Source: Antedon mediterranea
Taxonomy: Eukaryota > Echinodermata > Crinoidea > Comatulida > Antedonidae
Assembly (NCBI RefSeq): GCF_964355755.1
Contig: NC_092673.1
Coordinates: 7,633,001-7,697,000 of the forward strand
Reading direction: 5' to 3'
Length of the DNA: 64,000 nucleotides
Shown: positions 37,401-50,861 of the stretch, in pieces
How positions within the stretch are numbered: position 1 is the stretch's first letter
Layout: each line of letters begins with the position of its first letter
Made by a program: the position numbers and the translations under genes
Notes under the pieces: generated by a model
The model's database searches: none
The model's input: the letters and a program-made list of their open reading frames with translations, nothing else
Told to the model about the DNA's origin: nothing

Positions 37401-40400
37401 GGTAAATCGGAATAATTATCGCAATTCGTCCATTTTTTTTGTAACGACCCGCTCTATATTTGAAATGAAATCAACGATACTTACACTTAATTACTGTGCA
37501 CAAAAGGCAATTCATACGAACACAAAGTTTGGGTCTATATCAATAACGTGCTATGTATGCTATGTAGAAAAATATCTAGGTAGTTAGGAGATATTAAAGA
37601 TAAAATTGCACAGGCACATATGTACCGTGTTCATTGTAGATATACATAGTTTTTTAATCTAATATTTTTTCTGAAATCTTTGGTGTAGTAAAAATATTTT
37701 ATCAAATGATCATTAAACATCAAGAAAAACAAAAAGCATCAGTTTAGTATTTTAATAAATATTGTTTTTCTTTGTTGATAAAAGAAAAACTAAATAATAA
37801 ATATAACAAATAAATAATTCTCTTTTTAATTATATTCTATTTTAAAATTTTACAATAAATTATAAATTTGAATTGAGCAAAATTTAATCATTTAGTTAGA
37901 CCTAGAATAAAAAATGGTTATCACAAACCAATAGAAATAATAATACTACTACATTAATTATTTATGCATGAAATACATTCTTATTTAAGATTTTTTACTG
38001 AATTTTCTGTAAAATGTTTTTTTTTTTATTAAATCTTATTACAGTATCTCTATTAATCATCCTTATTTTATTAGTGTATTTAATATTCAATAATTTTACA
38101 ACCACCATTAATCATTGGATAATAATACAACAATAGGAATGATTTATAAAATAATTATAAAATCATTTAGCAATACTTTAAAATCATTATCTGCCATCAA
38201 TCATATCTATCATCATTTTTATCTACTGGCAGACACGACATCTAACTTCCACTTTCCGCTTCAGCGACTCAACACCTAGTCAACACTTTTCCTCACAGAA
38301 CTGAGCTGTGTATGAATATCAACAACTCGCTGAATACTCACTGGGTAAAGCATCAGGCTATGATGTTAGTTACCTAAACTAGAAAATGAGAATTTACGAG
38401 CCTGCAGACGTAAAATCCTAAGCAATCTGCTGGAACAAAGACGAAGTAAATTGTAAATTTGCTGTAGTTGAGGTGTAAGCATTATAACCAAACACATTCT
38501 TCCCCAAGGACAAATGGGTGAAGATCACAAATAATAATTTAAATATCCATTCAGATTTACTTACAGTCTGACTCTTTTACGATTTATATTTGCGACTTTA
38601 AACAATTGCTGTTTCATTACTAAATTACAGAATTTTTATCCAATAGTTTTATGAATACTATGGTTAATTTTTTGTACATTACACGATTCCTTGTGTATTG
38701 AAAATTGTTTGCTAATATGAACATGAAATTTAGTATGCATTGCACAGAGTAATCAGTAATAAAATGAGCAATCACTCGCACATTTATTATATATTACTAT
38801 ATGATGGTAGATACTAGTCTTCTCAATATTGTCTTTTTATGACCCTTTGAAATAATGAAAGGAAATGGCAAAAATGTTATGACTCTCGGCTTTCATTACC
38901 AAATTCATGTACGTCTTTAAATGTGTGATAACGTATACAACAACTAATGAAAACTGACATGCTATGCTGGGGGAAAAAGACGTGACAGGGCAATTGTAGC
39001 AAATCTAATAGAATATCCTCACATTTTAGAGATTATTGAAACATCTCATGTAAACACGATACTAATGCATCAAAATGTTAACGAATGGATATTATAAACA
39101 CTTAAATAAGTATGTATAAATGAATTGTATTATATTTAATATCTTTGCTAGTTTGTAATCAATATGGTTAACATGCCTATTCATTTATAAGTGTGCTTGA
39201 TTCAACGTGTCATTTTTGATGTATTCAAACTGATGGAGTCAAGACGTGAAAACATCAACTCCTGGCTAATATCAAAACAGTTTTACAAATATTGATTTTT
39301 TTTTCTTCACTCTTTTAAAATCTCAAGGTTAATGTAGACGAGTGTAGGTATTTAACATCGCTATTCAAAATGTGTACATTCATACGAATGACAAATTAAT
39401 TCTATAATGTTCTTTTCTGTGCTACTATGTAATTCTATCATGCAGCTTTGGTATAGAGTAACAAAGGATCACATGTTCCAATAGCCTTAACTGATTTTTC
39501 ATTTCATCGTTAATAAATTCACTTTCCTAGCTGAAAAAATGTTAGTAGTAGTTAGGTAACTCCCTCGAGAATTTCAATGCGGGAATTTGTCCATTATGAA
39601 ACATGCTCGTATTCAAAGATTAGACAATGCGACAATTTGTATTGCGATTTGTATATTTTTCTAGTGAATTGCTTTTTACACAAAAGGAGAGACTGAACCT
39701 TACAACAGTCAATACAGCGTAAAATATCAATCTCAAAATCAAATATCAAATCAAGAGAAAACAAATTTTGTCAAACCTTTAAAGAAATAAATCAATTGAT
39801 AAATTGACAGTTTATTTATTTAAGTCAAAAGAATTTAATTCAACCTTTGTACTTGAGAAATCAATTAATACAAAATACCAAACATTATATTTTGATTTTA
39901 AATTGATCAAGAATTTAATTAATGACTCTTAAATCAATTTCTAAAATGAACAATCAATTACTATCATTTACAACTAGATTATAAAGCTGTAACTGTTATT
40001 TAATATTACTGTATATACCAAGGTTATTATAAGTGAATCATTAAAGAGATACAGTAAGAATAATTTTTAGAAATCAATAGAGTAAAAAATACTGTATATT
40101 GAAAAACATAAAAAATAATATACTGTATACTGTATTATTATTAAATTGAGTGTGATGTAATGTATTCAAATTATTCATTTTATTATTGTTATTTCTGATA
40201 AACAATAATACCAAAAATAAGTAAATATGAATTAATAGACGCTTACTATATAACTTTACAATAAAATTTAATGACAAATAGTATTTCCTGTCACCCATTG
40301 CTGTTTGTTATTTTTGTATAATTCGATCACTTGATCTTGAAAATTTTTCCATGATGGTTCTGAAACGTCGATCTTCTTGTTTTTTGTCATTAAATATTAT

Positions 40401-40410
40401 TATAAGTAAA

Positions 40411-40432
40411 TATAATAATAATAATAATAATA
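40411..40432. repeat. (TAA)n microsatellite
   Basis: A run of about seven TAA/ATA triplets, part of a longer A/T-only stretch. Confidence 0.85.
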
Positions 40433-42480
40433 TTATATATTTAATTTTTTTAAATATCTGTGATACAAACAACACAAATTGAAACACATTGTTTTTGATA
40501 ATAAATAAAAAAATATTCAATGTGTAAAAAACTATAACAAATTACTGTACTCTACCTATTTGAAAAGTCACCGATATGATCTGTGCTGTTTTTTTAACCA
40601 TTCAAATTACTTATTCATGTATTATGATAAGTAATTTATAGCATATACCGTTTAACCTAATTGCTCGGAAGGATAACACAAGATTTCTTCATAAATGGCC
40701 GAGCAGTTAGACCCTTTATATTGATTAACTTATCAAATTTAACAATAAATCACGCCAATATATATCTTTAAATTGGTAAGTAACTCTCAAATGACATGGA
40801 GAATATTGGCATACATGAAATAATATTGTTTTAAAATTACTTCTAGCATCTCACAATCACAATTAATTTACACTTTGGAAATATTAGCTTTGTGTGATAT
40901 TTAAAGAATTTTTATAACCTTTCTGTATGATTGGCAGTCAATAACTAAAACGATAAAATTATCAACATTATTGTTTGTACCTTGTTTGTTAAAAGATTTA
41001 AAGAACATTTTTTTAAAGCAACCAAATTAGGAACATCTGAAGGAAGTAAAATTACATTGAAATATTTTGTGAAAGAAGAAAATTAGTAATTGTTTGTACT
41101 GTATGTATGTAAATTTTTGAAGAAAGATTTCATTTAAAATGAAGTTAAAGAATTGTAATAAATTTCTATTTAATAAATCAGTGCTTAATGTGCATAAAAA
41201 ATATCCCAAATATTTTTTTTTTCACACATAATCTTTACTGTTTAAAAAAAGAAACATATATTGGTACATAGATTTTTTGTTAATGATTAATTTACATTAA
41301 ATAAAAGACCATCATATTATAATAAATCTGAAAATGATAAATTGTTTGCAAGAATATTAAAATAACAGTAGTTTCTAAAGGTTTTTATTAATATTTGAAT
41401 AATAATAATAATCTATTGATGCTAAAGTTACTGTCGCCAGTCCTGTCGTTATGAGGTCATTGGACATTTTTTTGTTAATGGTAAAGTTCACTAAAAGGTC
41501 ATTATCTTTCATCTCATTTGGATGCTTATGACTTGAAAGAGAGAGAAAGTGTAACTGCTCTTAAGTACTACACATGTTCAGCTAAAGAATTTTAACTGTT
41601 TTACCAATTTTTAGCGCATGGTATGCCATGCATGGTGTATATGTGGATATTAAAGCCTTAATAATGTTTATGATAGCGAAATCAATAATGGAAATATACA
41701 ATATTTTGCAACAGCGTTTGAATTGTAAGATCGGCAGGTGAACAAATGGAACTATTAAATTTTAAAAACACAATAAATTAATTTCTTAAGAAATTTTGTA
41801 ACAAACATTGTCAAGATTCAGATGTTACTTTCAATATATAATTTCAGAATAATCAAGTTCAGGCTCTATCGAACTGTGAGTGTGATGCATTTATTGATAA
41901 CTTCTTTTAACATGATAGTTATGTTCACATTGACGCAGGATTCTAATCATGAAAAATGGTTGTAGTGTTTAAGAATAGAACTGTGTTATTTCGGATTGCA
42001 CACAAAAGGTATGGACATATGTCCAATCTAAAAAGGTAATGTAATTTCTGGTTGTCTACACCGGGGCAAGATTTATGTCATATCATCTATTTCACCTGAC
42101 AAACATTTATTTTGATAATGACCATGATTTTGACAAAACTTCAATTTTCAAATATTTTAAGATAATTTTGTAAAATCGTATTTAAACTTTAAAGAATCAC
42201 AGTAACAATACCAGACTTCAGTCAAGACCAGTTCAAACATTGAATTGCGAGCAGCCAACCATGTCAAACCGTTAAAGTACGCCCATGTCAAATTATCCTT
42301 CACATGTAACATAGCTAATCATCTCTCCACTATCATCAACTATAATTGGCAATTATCAAACAAAAGAAAATCATTCACACTGTATTAAAATTCTCAATAG
42401 AAACACCAACATGACATTTTATAAACAATACAAAATGACTTTGTATCATCAACATGATTGGTACAGTACACCACTACTAT

Positions 42481-43569
42481 GGCCCTGTTCAGACCCATGG
42501 CGTTAGACCGTTTTAGCGTACAACGTTACTATCAAGGTCACGTTACAAACCGCAGAGAAAAAAACGAGGTGTTCAGACCCATAGCGTACGATGATCGTTA
42601 CAACGGAAGTACGTCACCCAGGTTGTTTCTAGTTGCATATTCATGTGCTCTTACCCACGTGTTTTCATCATTATTTCCACTGTATATAGGCCTAGATCTC
42701 AGCCCTACAATTATGACAAAATTTGCCGTAAATAAAACATACCTCAGCATTTATTTAAGAAAAATATAGTAAAGCCAAATTTCTGTTTCTATTGTTTTTA
42801 TTTTGTAGTAAAAAACATTTTCCCCAGGCTCTTGTGTTACGAAAATAAAGCAGGCCTCGTAATGATGAAGAGAAAAAATGATTGTGATTAGTCTATCCAG
42901 TCCAGTCAAAGATATATATTCTTTGGTCCAGTCGGTTGAAAATAACCCTTAACTTGCTAATAAAAGGGACACAGCTCCCCTTGTTTGTTTACTGATTTTT
43001 TTAGGAGTTAGGGGGTTTTCAGCATTAAACTTGTCCAGTCTAGTCTGCCTTAAGTGACTTGATGTCCCACGCTAGTTTTTAGCTTGAATGAAATGCGTAA
43101 ATGGCTCTAGGCCTAGCTAGGCCTAAAAGCGGATGGGATCGTAGTCCCTATGTTTAAACATGGAGCTATAACTTATAGCTCCATGGTTTAAATACAAGGT
43201 GCATGTATTTATGTCATTTGTTAGAAAATATAATGGTAATCAGTTGATAATAGTTTGTAGCCTTTGTAACAGTTGTATTTGTAGTGTAGTTAGGCCTTAT
43301 TTATTCTGGCCTTTTTGTTATTGAAATCCATCTCACACATTGACGATACAAGATGTCAGCCTAGGTCAAACCTTGTTTCGCGTCATACCAGGAAACGTTC
43401 TGATTGGATACAACGTTGACTTACAGTAGCGTCGTACGCTAAAACGGTACTATCAACCGTTTTCCACTACAACGCTACAACCGTTGTACAACGCGTTGTA
43501 CTGTTCAGACACACATTCTTTTAGCGTCGTACGCTAAAACGGTCTAACGCCATGGGTCTGAACAGGGCC
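42481..43569. mobile_element. Harbinger-like non-autonomous element, 41-bp perfect TIR, TSD TAT
   Basis: The 1089-bp element is flanked by TAT (42478-42480 and 43570-43572). The inverted ends begin GGCCCTGTTCAGACCCATGG and are identical for 41 bp, ending at GCGTAC, with partial matching beyond. Such clean ends suggest recent activity. Subterminal regions are packed with GCGTAC, GTACGC, AACGTT and ACCGTT words and internal echoes of the terminus (TGTTCAGACCCATAGCG on the left, CTGTTCAGACACACA on the right). No transposase is encoded; the ORF 42458-42769 starts outside and runs through the left repeat zone. It is inserted in the giant Pbx intron. Confidence 0.85.
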
Positions 43570-44269
43570 TATAATACAATGTCCATTAAACCGTTTATTC
43601 CACAATTTGTTAAAGCATTATATTAAGATAGAATAGTACATATGTAGGTACAGTAGACACTGGCAAAATCATTATTTATTTTTTATTAAAGGAAATTCCA
43701 TTGCTAGGCTTTTGAATCAAATACCTACTACAGTAGGCTATATATAAACATTTCAATCCACAAAACAAAAGATAATTTTTTTTACCATTGATAAAACATT
43801 GAACATATAAATTGTATAAAAGTGAGTCCTGTTGGTCGGGGAAAATCGAAAGCTCTCATACTATTTATTATTTCTATTGGTGTATGGCAGGCCAAATCTC
43901 ATTCTTTCTTGACATTAACTAGATACAATTTGGGGTTTTTTCATATTAACTCAAATTTTAAATTATTGTTAATTCAAATTTTCCCAATAATAAAAAAAAC
44001 AGTAACAAATTATGGGAGAAAATCACTGAGAGTAAAGGCATTTTCTATAGCGTTTACATCTTATTTTTACTTGATTTAGAAATCAAGAATTATCATAATA
44101 TGAATGCCTATACTATACGTACTATGATCTCTTTATTGAATAGAGTACTGCTTCAAGTGTTAACACTGTTTAATGTGGAATACGTCTATCTAAAGCATTT
44201 CCAGATTTTAAGTACGGAAAACGATATTACAAGCAGTTGAGCTGTAATGGAAAATGGTCTCATTGCAAA

Positions 44270-44545
44270 TTGGAGAATTTACTTACAACGTTCATTTAAC
44301 GAAACATAGATATCTTTTCAATGACTTGAAATTGCCACGCGTCAGTATTAATCACAACATCAGCTTATACGGGTTAGCGTGGAAAATGGGCAGTTTTTAC
44401 GAGTAAAAACCTATTCCCAAACGCTGCATTGCATTTACATCATTTCCACAAATGACTCTGATGGAGTAAAGACCCCGGGTGTTGCCATCGGCAACAGTCA
44501 AAGTTCATGGGGCATCATTTGTAAAGCCGTCTCTCATTAAAAACC
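44270..44545. promoter_or_regulatory. Candidate intronic enhancer with RFX X-box
   Basis: A CpG-retaining, repeat-free island in the giant intron, with words such as GCCACGCGTCAGTATTAATC, GGGTTAGCGTGG and GACCCCGGGTG. A perfect palindromic X-box lies inside (next entry). It has no ORF, no poly(A) tail and no inverted ends, so it does not look like a mobile element. Conservation is untested. Confidence 0.3.
44481..44495. promoter_or_regulatory. RFX-type X-box palindrome
   Basis: GTTGCC-ATC-GGCAAC has two perfect inverted 6-bp half-sites with a 3-nt spacer, fitting the RFX-family X-box, which tolerates spacers of 1-3. Occupancy by an RFX factor is inferred only. Confidence 0.4.
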
Positions 44546-45998
44546 AACATTAAAATCCTGAGAAATTTAATTTGAAACTGAAAAGTATGTACTAAACCGG
44601 ATTGTTACATTACAATTATTTGACTGCCTCTACAAAACTATTCGTACATTATGTGCCGTGAAACATGTGTATGTAAAGTATAATTAAACAATGCTGTAGC
44701 ACTAAACGGAGACTGTCAGAAGATGAATAATGTGGTAGTTACTCATAATCCTTTCCATTGATACTACTAATCCTTTGTATTAGAGATCAGGGTAAAGCTA
44801 TGAGGCTTCGTAAACCATTCTAATACCAACAATTTATCTTATTATTCTTTATTTCTTTTCGCGACACTATATAGATATTCCTCATTCCCTCGGGCTAAAC
44901 AAGAACTGTCAAGGACTATGATAATTGCCGTTCATGGCCGTTTAATACCTTCCTGTGAAAGGCGATTCCTCAACGAAAAGTCTTCAATGTAAAAAATTGA
45001 ATTTTTAACTTTGTCCCCCTTCCATCTACTGACTACTTTGTTCATGATATGCATATTTATAATAATATTAGTGGTAAGTGATAATCAAAATGCCTCAAAG
45101 GGTTTATAAATAATCAGTAATTTATGACTAGCTAAAGACACCATTCAACAATCACATATAATTCTATACTCCTATCTGTAAATATTATCGCATTGCTTTG
45201 ATATTATCAAGATGAACGCCAGAGGCGAGTATTGCCAGTGTACACCATCTTAATATAACTATTTCCTATTAAGATCGACTTGGGTAAACATTTTAAATAC
45301 GGTAAAATCTATAAATCAATAAAGAATATCAGTTTTTCTGTATATTCACGTTAGTTGGCGCTGTTAATGAGTTTTGGTGTGAAATCAAATCTGATATGGT
45401 ATAAGACGACGCGAGGTATTCAATGCACATAGCTTATCTAAACAATTAATTGCGTATTTATTATTGTCAGTGTGTATCAACTTATTACTTTTGACACTGG
45501 TTATTCACATTTAACAAAGGATGTAATTTCTTTATCATAAAATGGATCAACAATAGTCGATTTCTAATCAGAAATTCATTGGCTAACCATAGGGCAAGAT
45601 CAAATGACCAAATTATTACCGATATTAATAATTAAATACACACGATGATACTGTAATAGAAAGCCTTATTATGTAATAATGCACTACAATCCTATTAATT
45701 TTTAAACAGTAAATGCCGGGATTAAATGGCTACTGTTAAGTTAGCTTTAAAGCGCTTCATGTTGTTAGTTTGTGATGAATAAATCAATGAGGTGCATTTT
45801 AAACAGATTTAATCAGCAAAATGAAAACGTTAGCACTTGTTTTTATGATGATGAAAGCTTTCCTACATTCGCACTGTGTGTGAATACTAAATACTTCCAA
45901 TTCATAACCAAAAAAAGATTGTTGTGAATGTATATTTTACATTCAAAAGTTCATATAAAATTAAGAATAAAGATTTATGTTAATTATGTAATTTATTG

Positions 45999-46130
45999 TT
46001 TGAAGGTTTGCATGGCGAAATCAAATGTTGATATAAAGTTTGAGGTACACCACGTGTTAGTTCTGAAAAGAACTGTTGATTTTCTCGACGTTTCGATCAA
46101 TATGCTTTGATCGTCTTCAGGAGTGTGAAT
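45999..46130 (-). mobile_element. Penelope-like element terminal fragment with hammerhead-like core
   Basis: The minus strand carries CTGAAGA (46120-46114), a 7-bp stem CGATCAA/TTGATCG with a 6-nt loop, then GAAAC (46094-46090) and CGTCGAG. This order (CUGANGA, stem II, GAAA) is that of a hammerhead ribozyme, which is known in the terminal repeats of Penelope-like elements. The adjacent sequence (46027-46053, running towards GGTACACCAC) is shared with the fragment at 15164-15274. Stem II closure next to GAAA is imperfect, so the copy may be inactive. No reverse transcriptase remains. Confidence 0.5.
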
Positions 46131-46619
46131 TATGTAAATTACACTGTAATTTTAATTACTTTTAGTTGTTTTTTCTTGACTTTTGTTATGTCTATTCTGA
46201 AAAGTTTTGAAATAAACAAATGAAACATGTACATGTTGATGGTGTTTATGTTGTTAAAGGCTGTTACTGTATCTCTTCCTCATCTTAAGGTATTTTTGAA
46301 TAAATTAAATGAATTTAATTATATAAATAAATATGTATTTATGCTAATTATTTATATTTTCATTTGATGAATACATGAAAAATTTAGCAGTTCTTATATG
46401 GATTCATATATTATAATATAATTAATATAATAAAACAAATGTAATTAGATAAGCATTATACTTATTGAATAAAATTGAAAAAGTATTTTGGAAAAGAATT
46501 ATTAAAAAACTTTAGAACTTGTTTACAATGTATACCAAGAACTAATTCAACTTCTTTGACATCTTCATTACTAAAGCCAATAAACACTGTTTAATTGGCT
46601 CTCATTCCCCTGGTACTGA

Positions 46620-46860
46620 CGAGGGATAACATCTACATCACCCCCTTTACTAGGCTATAAATAGGAAGTAAGAGTTTCCTTTGCGAGGACTTGGCTGAGC
46701 CGCGAGCCATCCCTGCTGCAAGTCATATGCTAGTACCAGGATGTGAATCATGAGCTCAATAGAGTCAACGTATTAAAGTGGCCGTGCCGATACAGAAATC
46801 TACGCATGGCAAACTAACCGTGAGAGATCACAATGTAACTCTTTAATTGTTTTTACGAGA
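46620..46860. promoter_or_regulatory. Candidate intronic regulatory block
   Basis: A GC-richer stretch (TGGCTGAGCCGCGAGCCATC, AAGTGGCCGTGCCGATACAG) without repeats or ORFs, in the giant intron. Texture-based call only. Confidence 0.2.
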
Positions 46861-49800
46861 CAGCGAAAAGTGACGAGAGAGTAAAATAGTCGCTTTAAAC
46901 ACTAAGCAAAAGCACTTGTGTACTTTTCTATAGAACTTGGCAAGTATGCAAATGATAATAATTTATATGAACAAAGCTACTGTGGCTACAATTATTAAAA
47001 TTGAATAGATCAGTGGTAATTTTTGCTTCCTTTTCTTTTACGGACAAAAATTTATGAACCAACAGAATCAAACAATTATCAAAAAAATGTATTTTTCAAT
47101 TTATCTTTTTTTTTATTAATTATTATTTTTTTATAAGAAAATATCAACAATTACACCAAGTAGAAATTTGAGTCAGAGGGAATCTATTGTAATACAGTAA
47201 CTAACAAACTGTCATGAATTTGGTATACATTACAACAAGCCTTCCAGTGCCTGGCTAGTGCTGAGTTGATTTATTTCCTTGATAGCATTTATAGGCAACA
47301 TTCACATCAGCACATTCAAATGTTAATGTTCAATGGACTTTGTATTAACAAATGTTATTTATAGAACATTAAATAACCATGTTTTTACACTTCCTCATTA
47401 GGAAACGGTTTGTTCAGTCTGTACATTGCCGTCACAGAAATAATACATAATACTGTACTGTACATCTGAATCTCAAAATTGAAAGCTTTGTTTACCAATG
47501 GTTCTTATAGTAAATCTGGACAATTGATTTAAATACTTTACACAAAGTATAGTACAGTAAAACATTTAGAAAGCATTTTTTTTTTACTAATCATTCACAT
47601 ATTAAACTGTACTATTTGTGCTTCAAGTATGCTATTTACAATACTGTATACTATAATTACTGTAATTATGACAATTTGGGAAATGAGTTTGAATTGTCCC
47701 CTATTAGAACCACTTATAATGTATCATTTCATCTGAATTATTAACTGAAAGAGTTTAATTTAATTATAGAAACAAAGTGTGTATATAAAGGAGAAACTTA
47801 AACAAGAATATTGATATTAGTATTGTTACTCTACACTCATTTGAACATAATGCATTTTTATTTTACTATAAATATAATATAATATAATATTTTAAGTTTG
47901 TTAAATTTATTTGTATTGTATTTCTGAATGTGCGCATGCCCAAGCGAAAGAACAAGCATGTGTTGATCTGGGCATGACGGATCAGTGATAATATTGAATT
48001 CATTATTAAGTTAAAAACATTGTTCATCACTACTGCATTTCATTTCAACTGTAAACCTATATTTTTTCCATCAACCTAAAGTAAAAAGCCATAATTGAAA
48101 TGTTATTAAAGGTGTCATTGTTAAGAGAGTTTTTATCGTTATTTTTTATTGTTTACGACGTTGAACAAAGCGAGAATTGATAATGTAGTGTTCTCAACGG
48201 ATCTTGTTTATTCAATCAGTGTCAAAAATTGTATCAAACACCATCGTTAAGAAATATAATAAATTGTCTTCAGTTAAAACTTAAATTCAATTCAATAAAT
48301 ATTCCAATAAATAAATATTATGTAAAAATAAAAAATATATCGAATATATTTCAATAAAACGTACTGCCGCTATACAGTAGATCAAAAATCTTAACATATT
48401 TCCAAGCGCTTACTCCATATTTTTACAATACACAGTCAACAGTAAAATAAAACCTGAAATAAATTAATATTTAATTTTTTTTTAAATCTAAACATGTGGA
48501 TGTATCAACCCAATAACACATTAATTATCTTAATTGATTCTTCCATCTTTGTTAACGTGAGAGAATGTCACTTTCTATTTTATTAATATAACAAGCATTC
48601 TTAGAATAAACCCATAAAAATGGAGATTTGTTATTGAAAGGAAATAAATTTATTAAAATGATAGAACAGAACACAATGTATAGGCAATATTATAGTATCA
48701 TAACTTCTAAATAACACACACACATGTTTCTGTTAACAACAATAGTCAACCTGGCTTTGTTACCAAAATAATACACAACTTGGTAAGATATTCATTACAT
48801 ACTGTATGATAGGTTGCTAGTTTGTTTGTAAGGAATTCCTCCAAGGCCCACATGCTGAGACCAGGGTCTTGTGGTCACTTGAATTCCTTAACCATGATAA
48901 ATGGTTATAGCATAAAGGGTAAAGGTCATAGGTATATAATCAATGCAAATGATATGCGAGAACATTAACAGCTACACTTAAAAGCATTTCCTCACAATTT
49001 TTTATTAATATTTGCTAAACGGTGAAAATTGTTTGTAACGTCAGTTTAACTATTAGCGTCATTGATGTCATTTTCAGATTGGTTATCCTTTCATCTCAAA
49101 TATTCACTAAAGGCAAAGATGCAAATTAGTCATCTTCAATTAATTAGCATAATTAATCAGGTCATATAGCTAATGACGGGGTACTAATGTAGCAACAGAG
49201 TACTTTAAAAGCAGTAGCCTTTTACAATTTTTATTATTACTAATTGTGAGACTACTAGATGTTGTTAATGAACCAAAACTAGACAATCATGGTATATAAT
49301 TGTTTTGATGAGGACATGAATAGAAATTGATAATTGTTATGGTTTACTGGCAAAATTCAAGGGTATATTTATTTTAATATTTCATGTTCATGATTAATTT
49401 TTACAATATTTTATATTCCTACCTTTAATACATACATTTTATCATAATAAAATCTAATATACAAAATAAAACTTTTTAATATGAATGAATTTAAATGTTG
49501 AAAATAAAAACTGGCAAAATAATAAAATGCATGTATTTTGGTATACAAATGGGAGAATGTAAAGTTACTTTATTATATTGTCAGAAATCTTATACAAATA
49601 CATATTTTAAAATTCAAAAAGAAATATTAGATGTCCTTAAATAGTCATAAACTGCATTTTGCCAACAAAATCTATCACACCTCAGAGGTAGACACCTAAG
49701 TTTATTATGGATACAGTAGGTACTGTTAGTTGCTGCCGGTCAATAGAGCACTTTGGGTATAACATTAATACTAAAAGTATTGACATCATTTCAACACTTT

Positions 49801-49935
49801 AGCAGTAGCAAAATAGAGTATTATCCACTCCAGACAGGTGCATCATAATCATTACAGTTTAGAATAAAATAGGGATTTAGTTACCAGAAATAAACCATAC
49901 TGTAGTTATAAATAGCCCAACACAATGCACATTAT

Positions 49936-50861
49936 GGGCCTGTTTCTGCTGAGCAGAAATAATCGATTATTAACCGTTTATTTTTTTAATCGATTATTTT
50001 TGGGCAGCAGAAACGGCGCAAAATAAAATAACCGATTAAAAATAACCGATTAAAAACACTCAATCCATTGCGTGTTTTAATCGATTATTTCTTGTTTTAA
50101 CCGATTATTGCGGAGCAGTTTTGAGCTGCAACACAAATAGCGATTATTGACCTCACTTTGACCTCTAGAGTATGACAAACTTCACTTCACAAAGCATGCT
50201 GTTTATTTGCGCGATATCGACGACGATCAGCAAAACCACGATCGGGATGTAGACCGAATAACAATCAAATGTTAAACATTTGATTTTTATTATTTTGTGG
50301 GGGAGAATTATACCGAGAGACTCCAGGATTCTGTTTTACAAGTACACCCGTTACATACCACCAGTCCAGGCTAACGATGTTTTACATGTCATTTTTTAGG
50401 CCTGTTGTCTGTTGACTTGTTTCGGTAGAAATATATAGCCTATATAGGCCTAGCAGGCCGAAGGTAGAACCAACGAACGGCGAAACGAACTTTTTTCGCC
50501 GACGTGTCCTTATTAATATAACATCATTATTCTGTTGTATGTGGTACGGTAGTAGGCCTAGATGTTTATTTTACAAATAATATAGCTTTAGGTAAGAGTA
50601 ATTTTTAATCCTACATGTGAGAGCATAGAGATATTATATGGTGAGAGTTTTAGGCAGCGATAGGATGTAAACAAACCAACTCTCATCGGCCTTTCATAAC
50701 TTGAACTGCGCTGTGGGGGAATGATGACGTGATTTAAAAAACCGATTACCTGAATAACCGATTAAAGTCGTAGCAATTTTCAATTGCAACGCGATTATTT
50801 TTGTGGTTTGCGGTGACTGGAAAAAATTGATTATTTTGATTTTTTCACCAGAAACAGACCC
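49936..50861. mobile_element. Harbinger-like non-autonomous element with CGATTA arrays, TSD TAT
   Basis: The 926-bp element is flanked by TAT (49933-49935 and 50862-50864). The ends are GGGCCTGTTTCTGCTGAGCA on the left and GGGTCTGTTTCTGGTGAAAA reverse-complemented on the right. The motif CGATTA, mostly as ATCGATTATT or AACCGATTA, occurs about seven times in the first 210 bp and three times in the last 125 bp. An inverted echo of the terminus, GCAGCAGAAACGGCGC, lies at 50004. The CpG-bearing middle has no recognisable ORF. It is clearly related to the element at 60687, which shares the TIR and the internal GCAGCAGAAAC-N-GCGC block, but carries a different repeated motif. Confidence 0.8.
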
